Positions 1-10,921 of a stretch of DNA of 64,000 nucleotides are shown in pieces. Each line of letters opens with the position of its first letter. Positions within the stretch are counted from its first letter, which is position 1. A program made the translations under genes and the position numbers. The notes beneath the pieces were generated by a model that saw only the letters and a list, made by a program, of their open reading frames with translations, was not told the origin of the DNA and did no database searches. The stretch is from NCBI RefSeq assembly GCF_029962835.1, contig NC_080573.1, positions 31,737,001-31,801,000 on the forward strand, given 5' to 3'. The DNA is from Magnolia sinica (Eukaryota > Streptophyta > Magnoliopsida > Magnoliales > Magnoliaceae).

Positions 1-1425
1 TTACTACTTTGTCCCGGTAAAGCCTCCAGATGGCTTTTTTTTTTCTTTTAACGAGGCCAGTCCAATCATACATTTAAGGTCATCCGATTGGGAATTCTTT
101 TAGCATGCCCCATCAACGAATGGGCCACAAATGAATGGTCAGGATCACCAATGGTTGCTGGTGAGCCAAAATAATATTAATAATAATGAAGTCATTTTTT
201 ACTCAACCCGGCAAAGTGTAAACCAAAATTTCCAAAATTTCTTTCTTTTTCTTAAACTAACATAACAAGAAACCAAAAGTTAAAAGAATAGAACAAAAAG
301 GATAAGATAGAAAAACAAGTGATCGATGCAATCAATTTTAGGGGTCGTTTGGATGCCCCTAAAATTTGTAAGTGGTAAATGAATTGTAGGCAATTGAATT
401 ACAGGTGTAAATTGTTTACGGACTGTCCTGCTTGGCTTTAAGCTGTAATCCTTTTACAGGTAAATAGTGTTTTGTATGTGGATAACTTGTAAATTGTTTA
501 CAGCCTGTTATAGGGTATTCACGCCAGCAAGGTTGGAGAGATTAATCCCTATAAAATCTTCAAATGAAATATAAGGGCTTCATTTAAGATGAATCAATGG
601 GTTGAGCCCATCTCAATAAAGCCTAGGGCTGACATTAGGTGACCCACATGAGTGAGACCACTAATTCAAATGCCCTTTTATGATGAGAAACTACTAAATA
701 TAAACAGTTAACCATTTACAGGCATTTTTCAGCATCCAAACATTCCCTGCAATCCATTTACCTGTATTTCATTTCCCACTAGTCCATTTTACAGGCATCC
801 AAACGACCCCTCAGTGCTTTAGAATTTTTTATTTTTCCTTTTGAAGATACTGAAAGCATAAACAAAAGAATCTATCTCAATCATTTCAAAGTAACAATTA
901 GAGACTTCAATCTGAATTATTTTACTAAGGAATTGGGAAAAAAAAAGAAAAGAAAATAAGGAAAGTTCAAAAAAATAAAAAATAAAAATAAAAATCAAAC
1001 TTCAGAACTCAAAATACTCAATAAACAGAAAAATCTAACTCGATAAGGGAAACCCACTGAAATTTCAATTTTGACACGAAGCTGGTGAAACAAAAACCAG
1101 AAATTTCGAATTTCAGAGCAAACAAACAAAAAAAAAAAAAAAACACGAATGAATCAGAAATCACATACCTATCACAAATTTCCATTTGTAACCATTATAG
1201 AAACCAGAAAAAAAAAAAAAAAAAAAAAAAAAACACAACTTTCAGTGCAAGAACTTGCAAAAACAATAAAAATTCAAAATCCGGAGCAAAAATGCACTCA
1301 GAAATTCTTTTTTTTTTTTTTAATACATCTTTATCATGAAATTTTGAATCTTTATCAATCAAACCCCCAAAAGACCAAATTTTCAAATTTTAGCTCAAAA
1401 ACTCGATGAACTGAACGAAAAATAC
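1..1425 (-). other. Probable intron 1 of a host gene (partial)
   Basis: The minus strand has a good donor site at 1425-1421 (GTATT) directly after the short exon at 1426-1491. The rest of the segment is A/T-rich, with poly(A) runs near 1121-1145 and 1210-1235 and a poly(T) run near 1308-1321. It contains the MITE at 341-810. I found no convincing acceptor or second exon before the window edge. Positions 1-40 could be coding but lack a pyrimidine-rich acceptor. This depends on the exon call being right. Confidence 0.35.
341..810. mobile_element. Tourist/PIF-Harbinger-like MITE, 470 bp
   Basis: The element begins GGGGTCGTTTGGATGCC and ends with the near-perfect inverted complement (GGCATCCAAACGACCCC). 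The flanking trinucleotides are tta on the left and tca on the right, which fits a diverged 3-bp TWA target duplication as used by PIF/Harbinger elements. The interior is A/T-rich and non-coding and contains several copies of a 'tttacaggc' motif near both ends. It would sit inside intron 1 of the putative host gene. Confidence 0.75.
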
Positions 1426-1491
1426 CTCCCCATCGGCCAAATCTGGCGTCGATCCTTCGCTTGGTTGCGATTCGGTTCCTGAATTCTCCAT
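1426..1491 (-). CDS. Putative first coding exon of an unidentified host gene
   Basis: On the minus strand an ATG at 1491-1489 opens a 22-codon stretch without stops (starts MENSGTESQPSEG). It ends at GAG just before a GTATTT donor, so intron 1 would be phase 0. The peptide is rich in Ser, Glu, Gly and Pro, like the disordered N-terminus of many plant proteins. The upstream context supports the start: a TATA box at 1595-1605, a CT-rich stretch near 1558-1571 and an 'aaaccctaga' box in the leader, so the 5' UTR would be about 75-80 nt. The remaining exons would lie left of the window. I do not recognise the protein. Chance occurrence of a short ORF before a GT is the main alternative. Confidence 0.45.
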
Positions 1492-1606
1492 TGATTAAAA
1501 AATAAAGAAAAAATCGATTTTTCCAGACAAAAACCCTAGATTTTGGGTTGTTTTCCTAAGAGAGAGCAGACAAGAACAGGAACAGTGCATGGAATTTTTA
1601 TAAAAG
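1492..1606 (-). promoter_or_regulatory. Putative core promoter and 5' UTR of the host gene
   Basis: Read on the minus strand, TTTTATAAAAA (1595-1605) is followed about 30 nt later by a CT-rich initiator-like stretch (1558-1571). A telo-box-like aaaccctaga lies near 1535-1543, then an A/T-rich leader up to the ATG at 1491. TATA, CT-rich start region and telo-like box in this order are common in plant genes. The TATA motif is nearly palindromic and could also serve the other strand. Confidence 0.4.
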
Positions 1607-2379
1607 AACGAGTTACCGGCGTTCGGACTTCAAAATGGATTAAATCTGATTTAATTGTTTTAAGTTTAGCTGAGAGGGATGGTCTGGTACTTACTGTGTA
1701 CCGTAATATCGTGAAAATTGTATGTGCTAGATTATGTCATGAGGGATGGACCCATCATCGATCTGAGCCGTCCATCTGTTCCTCCCAACTACTGACGGTG
1801 CGTTGTACTGAAAATTCACTGGCTATTCCATTTTACAGTCGGATTGCAAACATCGCATGTTCGATCTGTAGGCTGAAGATTTGTTAGTTGGATCGCTCTA
1901 TTTTGGTGAAAGGAGAAGGCGGTAGGATATCTAAGATGGGGCCCACAAATAGATAATCAAGATGAGTGAATGGCCCATTTATGATGGAATATTTGAACGT
2001 GAACCATTGGATTTGATAGTTTTAACCGTCCATCTGCAAGAAACCATGGGACCCATATGATGGCGTAGCTCTTGTATTTTATGTACTGTGTAGGTCGAAA
2101 AACATGGACCCAAGGTGTTAGATTGTTCCAATCACAAAAAGATGGAACACATAGACGGTGGAGATCATTCGGAGTACGATTTGGTGTATACCTGCACGTA
2201 TCAGTCTCTTTTCTGTCACCCGCCAATTTGCTTCAGTGGCCGCCTGTAGTGGATACAAAAAGATAGTACGTGGAATTTCGAATATTAGCAAATTTACATG
2301 CTTATATCCGTCTTTTACTAGAAGTACTAACGTCTCCTGAGATTTGTAATGATGGTTGTACTATTGGCTATTGGACTGA
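1607..2379. other. Intergenic DNA, no gene recognised
   Basis: No convincing coding region. Fragments such as 'ggggcccac', 'aaccgtccatctg' and 'gggacccatatgatgg' near 1938-2060 resemble pieces of the dispersed family A repeats seen elsewhere, but no complete copy or terminal repeats could be outlined. Confidence 0.5.
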
Positions 2380-3283
2380 AGGACAAGGACATCCCTCGTC
2401 CTGTTCGTGACATAGCTAGTCGGGAAGAAATGGGATATTTGGGACTGTGGACGCCACCTATCATCCAGTAGATTTTATGATACGATACAAACTTCGTTTG
2501 GGAACTTAGGCCTGCTCGTACGGACAGCAAATTTAAGTACGAAAATACCTCCACTTTCACGGAAACGGACTGGGTACTCCCCTACCACGAGCCAATGTCG
2601 GATAGTTGGTCGTCTATGTGCCCCACTATGATGTATGCTTTTCATCCGTGCCGTCCATGTATTTTTCCACGTCATTTTATGATATGAGACCAAAAATAAG
2701 GTATATCCTAATCTCAACTGTACCACATTACAGGAAAAGTGTTGATGAGAGTCAACCATTTAAAACTTTTTAAGGCCTATTGTGATGTTTGTGAGAAATC
2801 CTTCCCGTCTAAGTTCATTCATAGGGTCACGAAGTCCTAAACGAAGAGGAAAATCAAATTTCATAATGATCCAAAACTTCTGTAACCCTTAAAAGGTTTT
2901 CAATGGTAGATGTTCAATTCCCCACTGCCTTTTATAGTGTGGTCCACTTGATAGTTAGATCTATCTTATTTTTCGTCTCAAGCCTTAATATGAGCTCGCC
3001 AAATAGATGAACGGTTTGGATATGACACGGACCTCATGATGGGAGCTACAAAAGAAACACAGCAAAGAAAAAAAAACATAGTCTGCAGCAGCACTACCGT
3101 AGGTTCGGCGGCAGTGCCGTAGTAATCTGGCAGTTTTTTTTTTTTTTTTACGAGGAGAACTTTTTCTCCCTTACATTTTTCTCTAATACATAATTACATA
3201 AATATGTATATATAAGTATATAAAAATATTTTTCTATCTTTTAATTCATTTCTTTGTCTATTTATTTAACAAGCATATCTCCT

Positions 3284-3436
3284 AAACTGGAATGATTTAT
3301 TTTTTTTTACACACCCCCACACACTCACAGTAGTGAAGTTTCACCACCTATGAATACTCGAACGCTTAACCGGGTGTTGAAACTCCTAAGAGTCTACCAC
3401 CCGAGCAAGAGTAATGATCCAAACTGGAATGATTTA
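3284..3436 (-). mobile_element. Short SINE with 16-bp target duplication
   Basis: A 121-bp insertion (3300-3420) lies between two perfect copies of aaactggaatgattta (3284-3299 and 3421-3436). On the minus strand it carries a tRNA-like promoter: an A-box-like ggtggtagactc and a B-box-like gcgttcgagta. It ends in an A-rich tail, seen as poly(T) at 3300-3308 on the plus strand. Long direct duplications plus a poly(A) tail indicate L1-type target-primed insertion. The other arm of the foldback element (about 6353-6390) has the same flanking sequence without the insert. Confidence 0.85.
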
Positions 3437-3440
3437 CTTA

Positions 3441-3989
3441 GGGCGTGTTTGATTTTTCGGTGAAATGGTAAATCCAGTGTAAAAAATTAATAATTACTTC
3501 CCCCTGCATTTACAACTTACCTGATTTGATTACTTACTTTTTGACAAGAAAACCAAGAATATTACAAAATATCTGTGGGTCCCACTGTGATGCATTTCGC
3601 TTATCTACACTGTTCATCCACTATTCCAGTTGAATTCATAGCATGAGTAAAAAATTGAGGCATATCCAATACTCAATTGGATCACGTCATACAAAAAAGG
3701 GAATCGAATATTTATCGTTAAAAACTTTGTAGGGCCACTGTTTCTTTTGGCGTGGGCCACCTGAGTGTTGGATCCACTTCATGTTTTGTCTCATGCTCCA
3801 AAATATTGTAATAAAACAGACTAACGGAATGGATATATCATTCGCATTACCTTGCAGTTCAAAAATTAAAATTACATCTTTTGAACCAATTTCACGGGCA
3901 CAAATTCCCATGAATTTTCAAACGCGGTGAAATTGTAATAATTACTATTTCCTGGGTATTTTCCATTTCTTTGAAAAACAAACAGGCCC
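3441..3989. mobile_element. Tourist/PIF-Harbinger-like MITE, 549 bp
   Basis: The ends are GGGCGTGTTTGATTTTTC and the inverted GAAAAACAAACAGGCCC, flanked by direct tta trinucleotides (3438-3440 and 3990-3992). The corresponding place in the right foldback arm (about 6342-6360) reads straight through 'acgttaagtaaatcatt', so an empty site is visible in this window. The interior is a degenerate family A repeat ('gtgggtcccactgtgatgc'). Confidence 0.85.
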
Positions 3990-4130
3990 TTAACGTACCA
4001 CATGCGATTTTGGGGTAGGAGAAGTTAATTTAGCCAACCAGCCTAGTTATTTTCTAAGATTTCATCAGGTCGATGGTCGAAAATCTATTTCATTCAGTTT
4101 ATGGGCAATTTCAATAACTTCATGGTCAAA

Positions 4131-4605
4131 CTGAAAATTGAGCGGGACAAACATGAAATTCAACGGGGCAAACATTAAATTGAGCGAGGCAAACTAGAAA
4201 TAGAGCGAGGCAAATATGAAATTGAGTGGGGCAAACAGGAAATTCAGCAGGGCAAACAGGAAATTGAGCGGGGCAAACTAAAAAGTGAGCGGGGCAAACA
4301 TGAAATTGAGCGAGGCAAACTAGAAATTCAACGAGGTAAACTAAAAATTCAGCGGGGTAAACTAGAAATTTAGCGGGGCAAACATGAAATTGAGCGGGGT
4401 AAACTTGAAATTCGGCGGGAGAAACTGAAAATTGAGCGGGGCAAACACGAAATTGAGCGAGGCAAACAAGAAATTCAGCGGGGCAAACTAGAAATTGAGC
4501 GGGACAAACTAAAAATTCAGCGGGGCAAACTTGATATTTAGCGGGGGAAACTGAAAATTGAGCGGGGCAAATAAGAAATTCAGCGGGGCATACTCAATAT
4601 ATCGA
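4131..4605. repeat. 21-bp tandem array, left arm of the foldback element
   Basis: About 22 copies of a 21-bp unit, consensus aaattgagcggggcaaac followed by atg, tag or agg. The period is regular, with scattered substitutions and a few small indels. It reads in the opposite direction to the array at 5945-6215. Confidence 0.9.
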
Positions 4606-5221
4606 GAAATTATTGAAATTTCAATGTTGGTTGCTGAACATTTCGAAGGCAAAGTTGATATTATCGAGCAATGCTTTATATATTGAAGATTGAATCTCAA
4701 TATTATCGAGACACTCTCAATATATGTCGATACTTGTATCTTAAACCAAGCTCACCGAGCTGAAGTGATTATGTAACTTTAAGTAAAAATGTTACTTATA
4801 ATTGATCTTAAACCGAGCTTGCCAAGCTTACTTATCTCGAATAAACTACTTATCTACTACTGTGGGTATACAAAGTAACTTATTTCGGGGTATCCAAATA
4901 GGCCCTAAAAGCCAAATACCTTACACCAACTCAAGTTAGTGACAAGTAAACATCATTTCAAGCCAGCCTTTGAGAACAGTTTGCTTTGGTTGAAGTGTTT
5001 TGAATAGTGATTATTGTGTTTGTCAATCCAATCTTCAATATCTAATGAAAGACAATAATTTCATTAAAAGTGAAAGAAGGGATACGCCAAGCAAATGAAA
5101 AGAATTCACAGTACATAGAAATTGTTTTGTAGGTACCTTAGTGAGCATTCATGCTTTTATGATGCAATAATGATCTATTGCGTCAGAGAGGATCAAATAC
5201 TATCAATATTGTCTAAGTAGC
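4606..5221. other. Loop region of the foldback element, no gene recognised
   Basis: A/T-rich DNA with local repeats such as 'ctcaatatat(c/g)tcga' and 'aaaccgagcttgccaagct'. No ORF resembling a transposase was found. Confidence 0.5.
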
Positions 5222-5410
5222 CTGAAATTGAGCGAGTGAAAATGAAAACTGAGTGAGCCTAACATGAGAGGGAGCAAGGAAAATTGAAATTAGAGCGAGC
5301 TTAGCATGAGAAGGAGCGAGGAAAACTGAAAATTGAGCAAGCCTAGCATGAGATAGATAGAAAATTGAGCGAGGCAAACATGAAATTGAGCGGGGCAAAC
5401 ATGAAAGTTT
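5222..5410. repeat. Degenerate 21-bp-type repeats inside the foldback loop
   Basis: Diverged copies of the aaattgagcgaggcaaacatg unit in the same direction as the left array. Some units are altered to 'gagcgagcctagcatgag'. It lies between the two main arrays. Confidence 0.75.
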
Positions 5411-5942
5411 TGGAGTTTTCGACATATCGAAAACTTTAGTTAACATGTCGACCCGATCGATCAAAGTGTTTCGATTGGTTGACTCGATGGATAGATATGT
5501 TACACAGTTTTGAGTGTTTTTATGCAATTTGTTTCTATTTCTAGTTTTGATTATATATACTGGTGTAATCGATATTAAGGTTACTGCTAAACATGTTTAA
5601 GAGTTTGAAAGGATTACACCCTGTACCATATAATACATTGCATATTGAAGAATATCATGATTATCCCAAGTTAGAGAATATTGGAATCATTGGCCATGTA
5701 TGACATGTTTTCATCTGGTAATGCAACGATTGGTTTAAATTAATCACATTGAGTATATACGGTTTTATAGGCATAAAGTACTATAGACAACTCAAGATAG
5801 AATTGTATTGAAGAATAACTTCTCTCCTTATACGTGAGAGATTGAGAAGACATAGGTAAGTGAAAGAGTTTTACAATGGGTAGAATCTCTCCCATAGCCA
5901 CTGCCCTATATAAAATGCATTCGGTCCTTAACATAGATCTCA
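5411..5942. other. Loop region of the foldback element, no gene recognised
   Basis: Non-coding A/T-rich sequence between the middle and right repeat arrays. No terminal repeats or conserved ORF were recognised. Confidence 0.5.
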
Positions 5943-6215
5943 TGTTTGCTCCGCTAAATTTCTAGTTTGCCCCGCTCAATTTCATGTTTGCCCCGCTTAA
6001 TTTCTAGTTGTCCCGCTCAATTTCATGTTTGCCCTACTCAATTTCTAATTTGCCCTGCTCAATTTCATGTTTGCCTAGCTCAATTTTATGTTTGCCCCCC
6101 TCAATTTCTAGTTTGCCTCAATTTCATGTTTGCCCCGCTCAATTTCTAGTTTGCCCCTTGAATTTCTAATTTGGCCTGCTCAATTTCATGTTTACCCTGC
6201 TCAATTTCCAGTTTG
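5943..6215. repeat. 21-bp tandem array, right arm (inverted)
   Basis: About 13 copies of the inverse complement of the left-array unit (catgtttgccccgctcaattt / ctagtttgccccgctcaattt). The plus strand is open as a run of 7-residue peptide repeats, which is only a by-product of a 21-bp period. Confidence 0.9.
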
Positions 6216-7260
6216 ACCACGAAGTAATTGAAATTGACCACAAAGTGAATGAAATGGATTTTCGACCATCAACCCGATGGAATCTTGGAAAATAACTAGG
6301 TTGGTTGGCTAAATTAGCTTCTCCTAACCCAAAATCATATGTGGTACGTTAAGTAAATCATTCTAGTTTAGGAGATATGCTTGTTAAATAAATAGACAGA
6401 GAAATAAATTAAAAGATAGAAAAATATTTTTATATACTTATATATACATATTTACATAATTATATATTAGAGAAAAATGTAAGGAAGAAAAAGTTCTCCC
6501 TGAAAAAAAAAAAAATTTTGCCAGACTGCTGCGGCAGTGCCGCCGCATTTTGTGTGTTTTTTTTTTTTTGTGTTTCTTTTATGGGTCCCATTATGAGGTC
6601 AGTGTTATATCCAAACTGTCCATCTATTTGGCAAGCTCATATTAATGCTTGAGACAAAAAATAAGATAGATCTAACTATCAAGTGGACCACACTGTAAAA
6701 GGCAATGGGGAATTGAACGTCTACCATTGAAACCCCTTTAGGGGTTACAGAAGTTTTGGATCATTATGAAATTTGTTTTTCCTCTTCATCTAGGCCTTTG
6801 TGACCATATGAATAGATTGGATGGAAAATAAATGTTATGGTAACGGTGAAAATTAATTTTCCAGCTGCTCTTTGTGGTGTGGTCCAATTGATCTTTGGAT
6901 ATGATTTTTTTTTTGGATAATGCTCCGAAATGATCTCGAAATATGGATGAATGTTGTGGATATAATAAATACATAGCTGTGGGGCCATGTAAATTTGATC
7001 TCTTTTGAGCCGATCGTACAACTCTCGGTTGGAGGAGCATCAGCGCTCGTCTTTGAAAGGAAGGGAGGGGTATTTTCGTCCTCAAATTTGTTGTCCTTAT
7101 GAGCAGGTCTAAGCTCCAAAACTAAGTTTGTATTGTTTCGTAAAAACAACTGGATAAAAGGTGGGGTCCATAGTCCTAAAATTCTCGGATGAAATTGCAT
7201 TTGATTTGATGTGTTTGTCCCTGCACTTAAATAGTATTGAATTGGATTAAATGAGATTAA

Positions 7261-7986
7261 GGGCTTGTTTGATTTTCTAATTACAGAGGTAATTCAAGGT
7301 AAATGGGTAATAATTATTTACCAGTATATTTCTAGTTAGATTCCCAAGGTGATGTTGACCGCAAATTTTCGTTTATAACACTCCTCACGTCACCCGAGGA
7401 GAAAAATGTTAAATCATGGGGCCCACCATGATATGTGTGTCTTATCCACATCGTCCATCCCTCTAACCAACTCATTTTAGGGAATGAACCGAAAAATGAA
7501 GCAGATCCCAAAATCAAGTGGACCACAACATAAGAAACAATGGTAATTGAGCTCCTACTATTGAAAGCTTCTTGAGGACCCCAAAAGTTTTGGATCAAAC
7601 TGATATTTTTGTTTCCCCTTTATCCATGACTGTGTGACCATATGAACAGGTTGGATAACAAATAAACATCAATGTGGGCCCTAGGGAGAAAACAACTTTC
7701 AACCATTGACGTCTTAATGATCATTGTTCCTTAAGGTGTAGTCCATTTGAGCTTTTGATTTTCTTAATTATTGAGTTCATGTCTTAAAATGTATTTTTAA
7801 AAATGATGGATGGTGTGGATAACTCACATATATCATGGTGGGGCCCACATATTTAAATCAGTAATAACAGGTATGATATGGACCGCTTTTCGAAACGTAA
7901 TTTCTGGTGAATTTCAAACTGGTGGGGTAAGTAATAATTACTTATTTCCTTGTATTTACTAGGGAAATTAAAAATCAAACAACCCC
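7261..7986. mobile_element. Tourist/PIF-Harbinger-like MITE, 726 bp, carrying a family A copy
   Basis: Termini GGGCTTGTTTGATTTTC and the inverted TTTAATTTTTGTTTG-like end (aaaatcaaacaacccc on the plus strand), flanked by perfect taa duplications at 7258-7260 and 7987-7989. The interior from about 7418 to 7855 is a family A palindrome: 'ggggcccaccatgatatgtg' on the left and 'atatatcatggtggggcccac' on the right. Confidence 0.85.
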
Positions 7987-7989
7987 TAA

Positions 7990-8757
7990 CATCATTATTA
8001 TACAATGATTACATGTTTAAAAATATCGTGGTATTGTAGCCATCCAATCCCATGTTTGAGATAAAAATTTTGCCATGAAAACATATTGAATTAAGCAAAA
8101 TCATGTTTGGTGGACTGTGGAATTGTGATCAACGGACAAATTCAAAACAGATGCTATTTACTTATACACATATATAACCAGAATGTCATGTGTAAGCAAT
8201 TTATGTGGATGGATTACATGGATAAATGCATGCATCAATGTGGGGGCCACATGTGTAATGGATTTCGAAATCCATGATATCATGCATAGACCAAGTGCAA
8301 TTCCACAGGACTAAATGAAATTCCATCCCACTTATTCCCAACATTTTCTATCATCTCCAAATGTTGAATGGAATTGTACAGACCAAATGTAATTCTATCC
8401 TATCTAATACCCTTAGCCAAACGCCCCCTTGGAAGTTCAAGGATTGAGATTACCTTGGATGAAATTGCACATGGTCCTAATTAGATTTTCCAATAAAATT
8501 TGAAATTTACTATACATAAGCCTTACATTGATGCATGTATTTTATCTACACCATCCATCCATATAAACAATTTACATATGTCATTAGGTGTTTCATTTAT
8601 GAATTCGGTCCATTGATAATAATTTTATAATCCACCTTATAGAATTTTGCTTAATGTAGTGTTTTTCCTGAGGGAGAATTTTATTTCAAATGTGGAAATT
8701 AGATAGCCAAAATACCATAAGTATTTCCAGCCATGCAATAATAGTGTTAAATTCATC
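7990..8757. other. Intergenic DNA, no gene recognised
   Basis: A/T-rich with no supported ORF. 'cccttagccaaacgccccctt' near 8410-8430 looks like the end of another Tourist-type MITE, but I could not find its partner end. Confidence 0.45.
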
Positions 8758-8953
8758 TAATACAGTTTTATATCATCTACTCCCATGAATTAAATAGACA
8801 GTGATCTGGGCATAATAATTTGACATGCATCAGAGCAGGAAGGAGAGAGAATTATTAGATACAATTTAATACCATCTAATCCCATGAACCTAATAAGACG
8901 GTGATCTTAGACAACAATTCAGCGTGCATCAAAAGCGCGATGAGTGGGAGAGA
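8758..8953. repeat. Two-copy tandem duplication, unit about 100 bp
   Basis: About 8758-8850 and 8859-8953 are diverged direct copies sharing 'atcatcta(c/a)tcccatgaa', 'agacggtgatct' and 'catgcatca(g/a)a'. No coding potential. Confidence 0.6.
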
Positions 8954-8997
8954 TCAGGTGTTACTCAAAACAACACTGTAATAGAAGTTTCCCGGAC

Positions 8998-9315
8998 CTT
9001 GGGGCCCATATCCATGCCCTCCATCAGTTTTACACTCTCATTTTAAAGCGTGCTCCAAAAACACAAGGTAGATCCAAGTATCAAGTGGACCATAGTTAGG
9101 AATTGAATGTCCACCATTGAAAACTTCTCAGGGGCTATGAAAGTTTTAAAGAAGCTGATATTTATTTTTTCCCTTCATCGAGTCGTACAATCAAATTAAT
9201 AGATTTGATGGCAGATAAACATTACGATGCGCCTTTAAAAAGTTTTTAACGGTGGGCATCACATACCGATGAACGGCATGGATATACCAAAAAAAATCAA
9301 GTTGGGACCCAACCA
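8998..9315. repeat. Family A palindromic repeat (copy near 9.1 kb)
   Basis: Begins 'ttggggcccatatccatg..ccatcagttt' and ends 'cggcatggatat..gttgggacccaa'. The interior blocks are in the usual order: 'caagtggaccat', 'gaatgtccaccattgaaaac', 'aagctgatatttat', 'ggtgggc'. The two halves are roughly inverse complements. No ORF. Confidence 0.7.
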
Positions 9316-9984
9316 CGTTAACACCTAAACTGTTCCCCGTGAACCGTGTCACATACTCCTTTCAGTAGAAGGAGAGCCCGTGGATAGGTTATCTAAACCG
9401 TTAATTTGATGGGTCACACTATCGATTGGAGATCCTCCAAAAACCTCCCATCTTGAAAGGTTCTAACTCCTTGATCAATGGCCTCTAAATAAAAAGCTTA
9501 AAGAAACCTAATTTAATAATACATTGGATGGCTAGGATCTTCTAATCTGGAATAATATGGTCTAACAAGGCACCTGAACGCATCAGGAAACTATTTGCAG
9601 TCCGTACACCTAGAGTTGGAGAGTCAAACTTACGGAGAATAATATCATCCTCCACTAGAGAAAATGCACTTGCCCATGTTTCACTGATCCAGTCCATTGT
9701 TCCCTTGGACACGTCTGTGGATGGACCATGACCGTATATCTCCTGGGTAGGACAACTCCTAACCATTCAATTTTTGCTTAGATGGTAAGAATAGAAATAC
9801 ATCAGTAATAGACGTTCAGTTAAGTTGCCCAAGATGGATGGATACGATCTTCCCATCCATGAGACTAGGTAGGAGTGGCCCATTCACTGTAGGACCCGAC
9901 TGACCAGTGGTTTGGATAACTAAATCATGGACCCCACTAGTAGAAAATGGCCGAGGACCATATGATTTGAAGATACGTGTAGTC
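9316..9984. other. Intergenic DNA, no gene recognised
   Basis: No coding region supported. Scattered 'accgttaatttgatggg'-type motifs suggest old repeat debris. Confidence 0.4.
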
Positions 9985-10408
9985 CAGAAATGCTCAGTGT
10001 ATAGATCAATCTGAACCGTCTATTAAGTCAAGTACACATCATGGAATTTCTTTAAAAAAATCTCATCAATCAGATGATCCAAATCACCCATAATTTGGCT
10101 TTATTTCTTATAGACATCATTTATTTTTTTTATGGACATGGACAGAATGATTATGATTTCCTGACAAAAGTAATTCTTTATAACACAAGCAATCCTAGCG
10201 GGCCCTAGCATATAAGTGGTTCAAATTGTTGATTGGACCTATATTCGTGTAAATAATCTTGACCGTCCGTATTAAAGGTCACCGATCAAATAGTAAATAT
10301 TCGTCGGATTAATCATATTTGCATGGCATCTTATGAAATGTGGCTTGGCCCTAACGAACGGTCTGGATCAATGGATTGGAGTGTCTTAGTGTACTGGAGC
10401 ATTTCTCT
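9985..10408. mobile_element. Mutator-like MITE, inverted relative to the copy at 14.2 kb
   Basis: The ends are 'agaaatgctcagtg' and 'gtactggagcatttctct', matching the terminal repeats of the element at 14,241-14,721. The interior aligns in the same order: 'gaaccgtctatta', 'catggaattt', 'aagtaattctttat', 'ataatcttgaccgtc', 'gaacggtctgga'. The flanking duplication is too decayed to read. Confidence 0.65.
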
Positions 10409-10537
10409 GTGGTAGTATGCCTGCATACTCACTTCATACGTGCGGGCCATTTCTCGATGAAAGATATGCGGTGGGCTCCACAAAATGGATATGATCACCT
10501 GGGAGGACTGCAGTGACTCTCTGTGCCCGGGGCTTTT

Positions 10538-10921
10538 TGGGGCCCATAGAGATGTCAATGATAAATCCACTCCGTCCATCTGTTTTGAAAGACCACAGTA
10601 GGGCAGATTCTAAAAATTAGGCAGATCCAAAACTCATGTGGGCCACTGTACGAAACAGTGGGGATTGAACGTCTGACTATCACAGAAGTTTTGTATCAGG
10701 ATAGTATTTGTTCCTACGGTTTATCTGAGTGGTAATAATTCTATTAACGGTTTGGATGACATATAAACATCATGGTCAGCTCCTGGAAGGTTTCAACGGT
10801 GGACGTTGCTGTTCCCACTGTTTTGTTGGTGTGGCCCACCTGATATTTAGAATCCCTGTCCATTTGTGCTCTTTCAAAACAGATAGAAGAGTTGATTTGT
10901 CAAGAACATCTCTGTAGACCC
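10538..10921. repeat. Family A palindromic repeat (copy near 10.7 kb)
   Basis: Starts 'ggggcccatagagatg' and contains 'ccgtccatctgttttgaaag', 'gggattgaacgtctg', 'catataaacatcatgg', 'caacggtggacg' and 'gtgtggcccacctgat'. It ends with 'acatctctgtagacccc'. Shadow ORFs on both strands are by-products. Confidence 0.7.

Larger units (their letters stand above)
2380..7222. mobile_element. Foldback-like element with kilobase-long inverted arms
   Basis: About 2380-4600 reads as the inverted complement of about 7222-5945, once two insertions in the left arm are removed. Matching blocks, outside to inside: 'ggacaagg..catc'; 'gggactgtggacgccacc'; 'acttaggcctgctcgta'; a family A-like block containing 'ggtccacttgatagttagat'; 'ggcagtgccg'; an A/T-rich stretch with 'aacaagcatatctcctaaac'; 'agccaacc..cctagttatttt'; then a 21-bp tandem array in opposite orientation in each arm. 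The loop (about 4640-5940) has no recognised ORF. Long arms ending in internal tandem repeats are typical of Foldback-type transposons and some Mutator-like elements. The outer ends and target duplication could not be fixed. Confidence 0.65.

Noticed and set aside
1085..1409. Lys-rich ORFs near 1.1-1.4 kb
   Set aside because: They are translations of poly(A) runs in A/T-rich intron-like DNA.
5967..6149. Open frame of 7-residue Cys/Pro-rich peptide repeats
   Set aside because: It is the translation of a 21-bp DNA tandem array, whose period divides by three. No start context, and the same array exists inverted.
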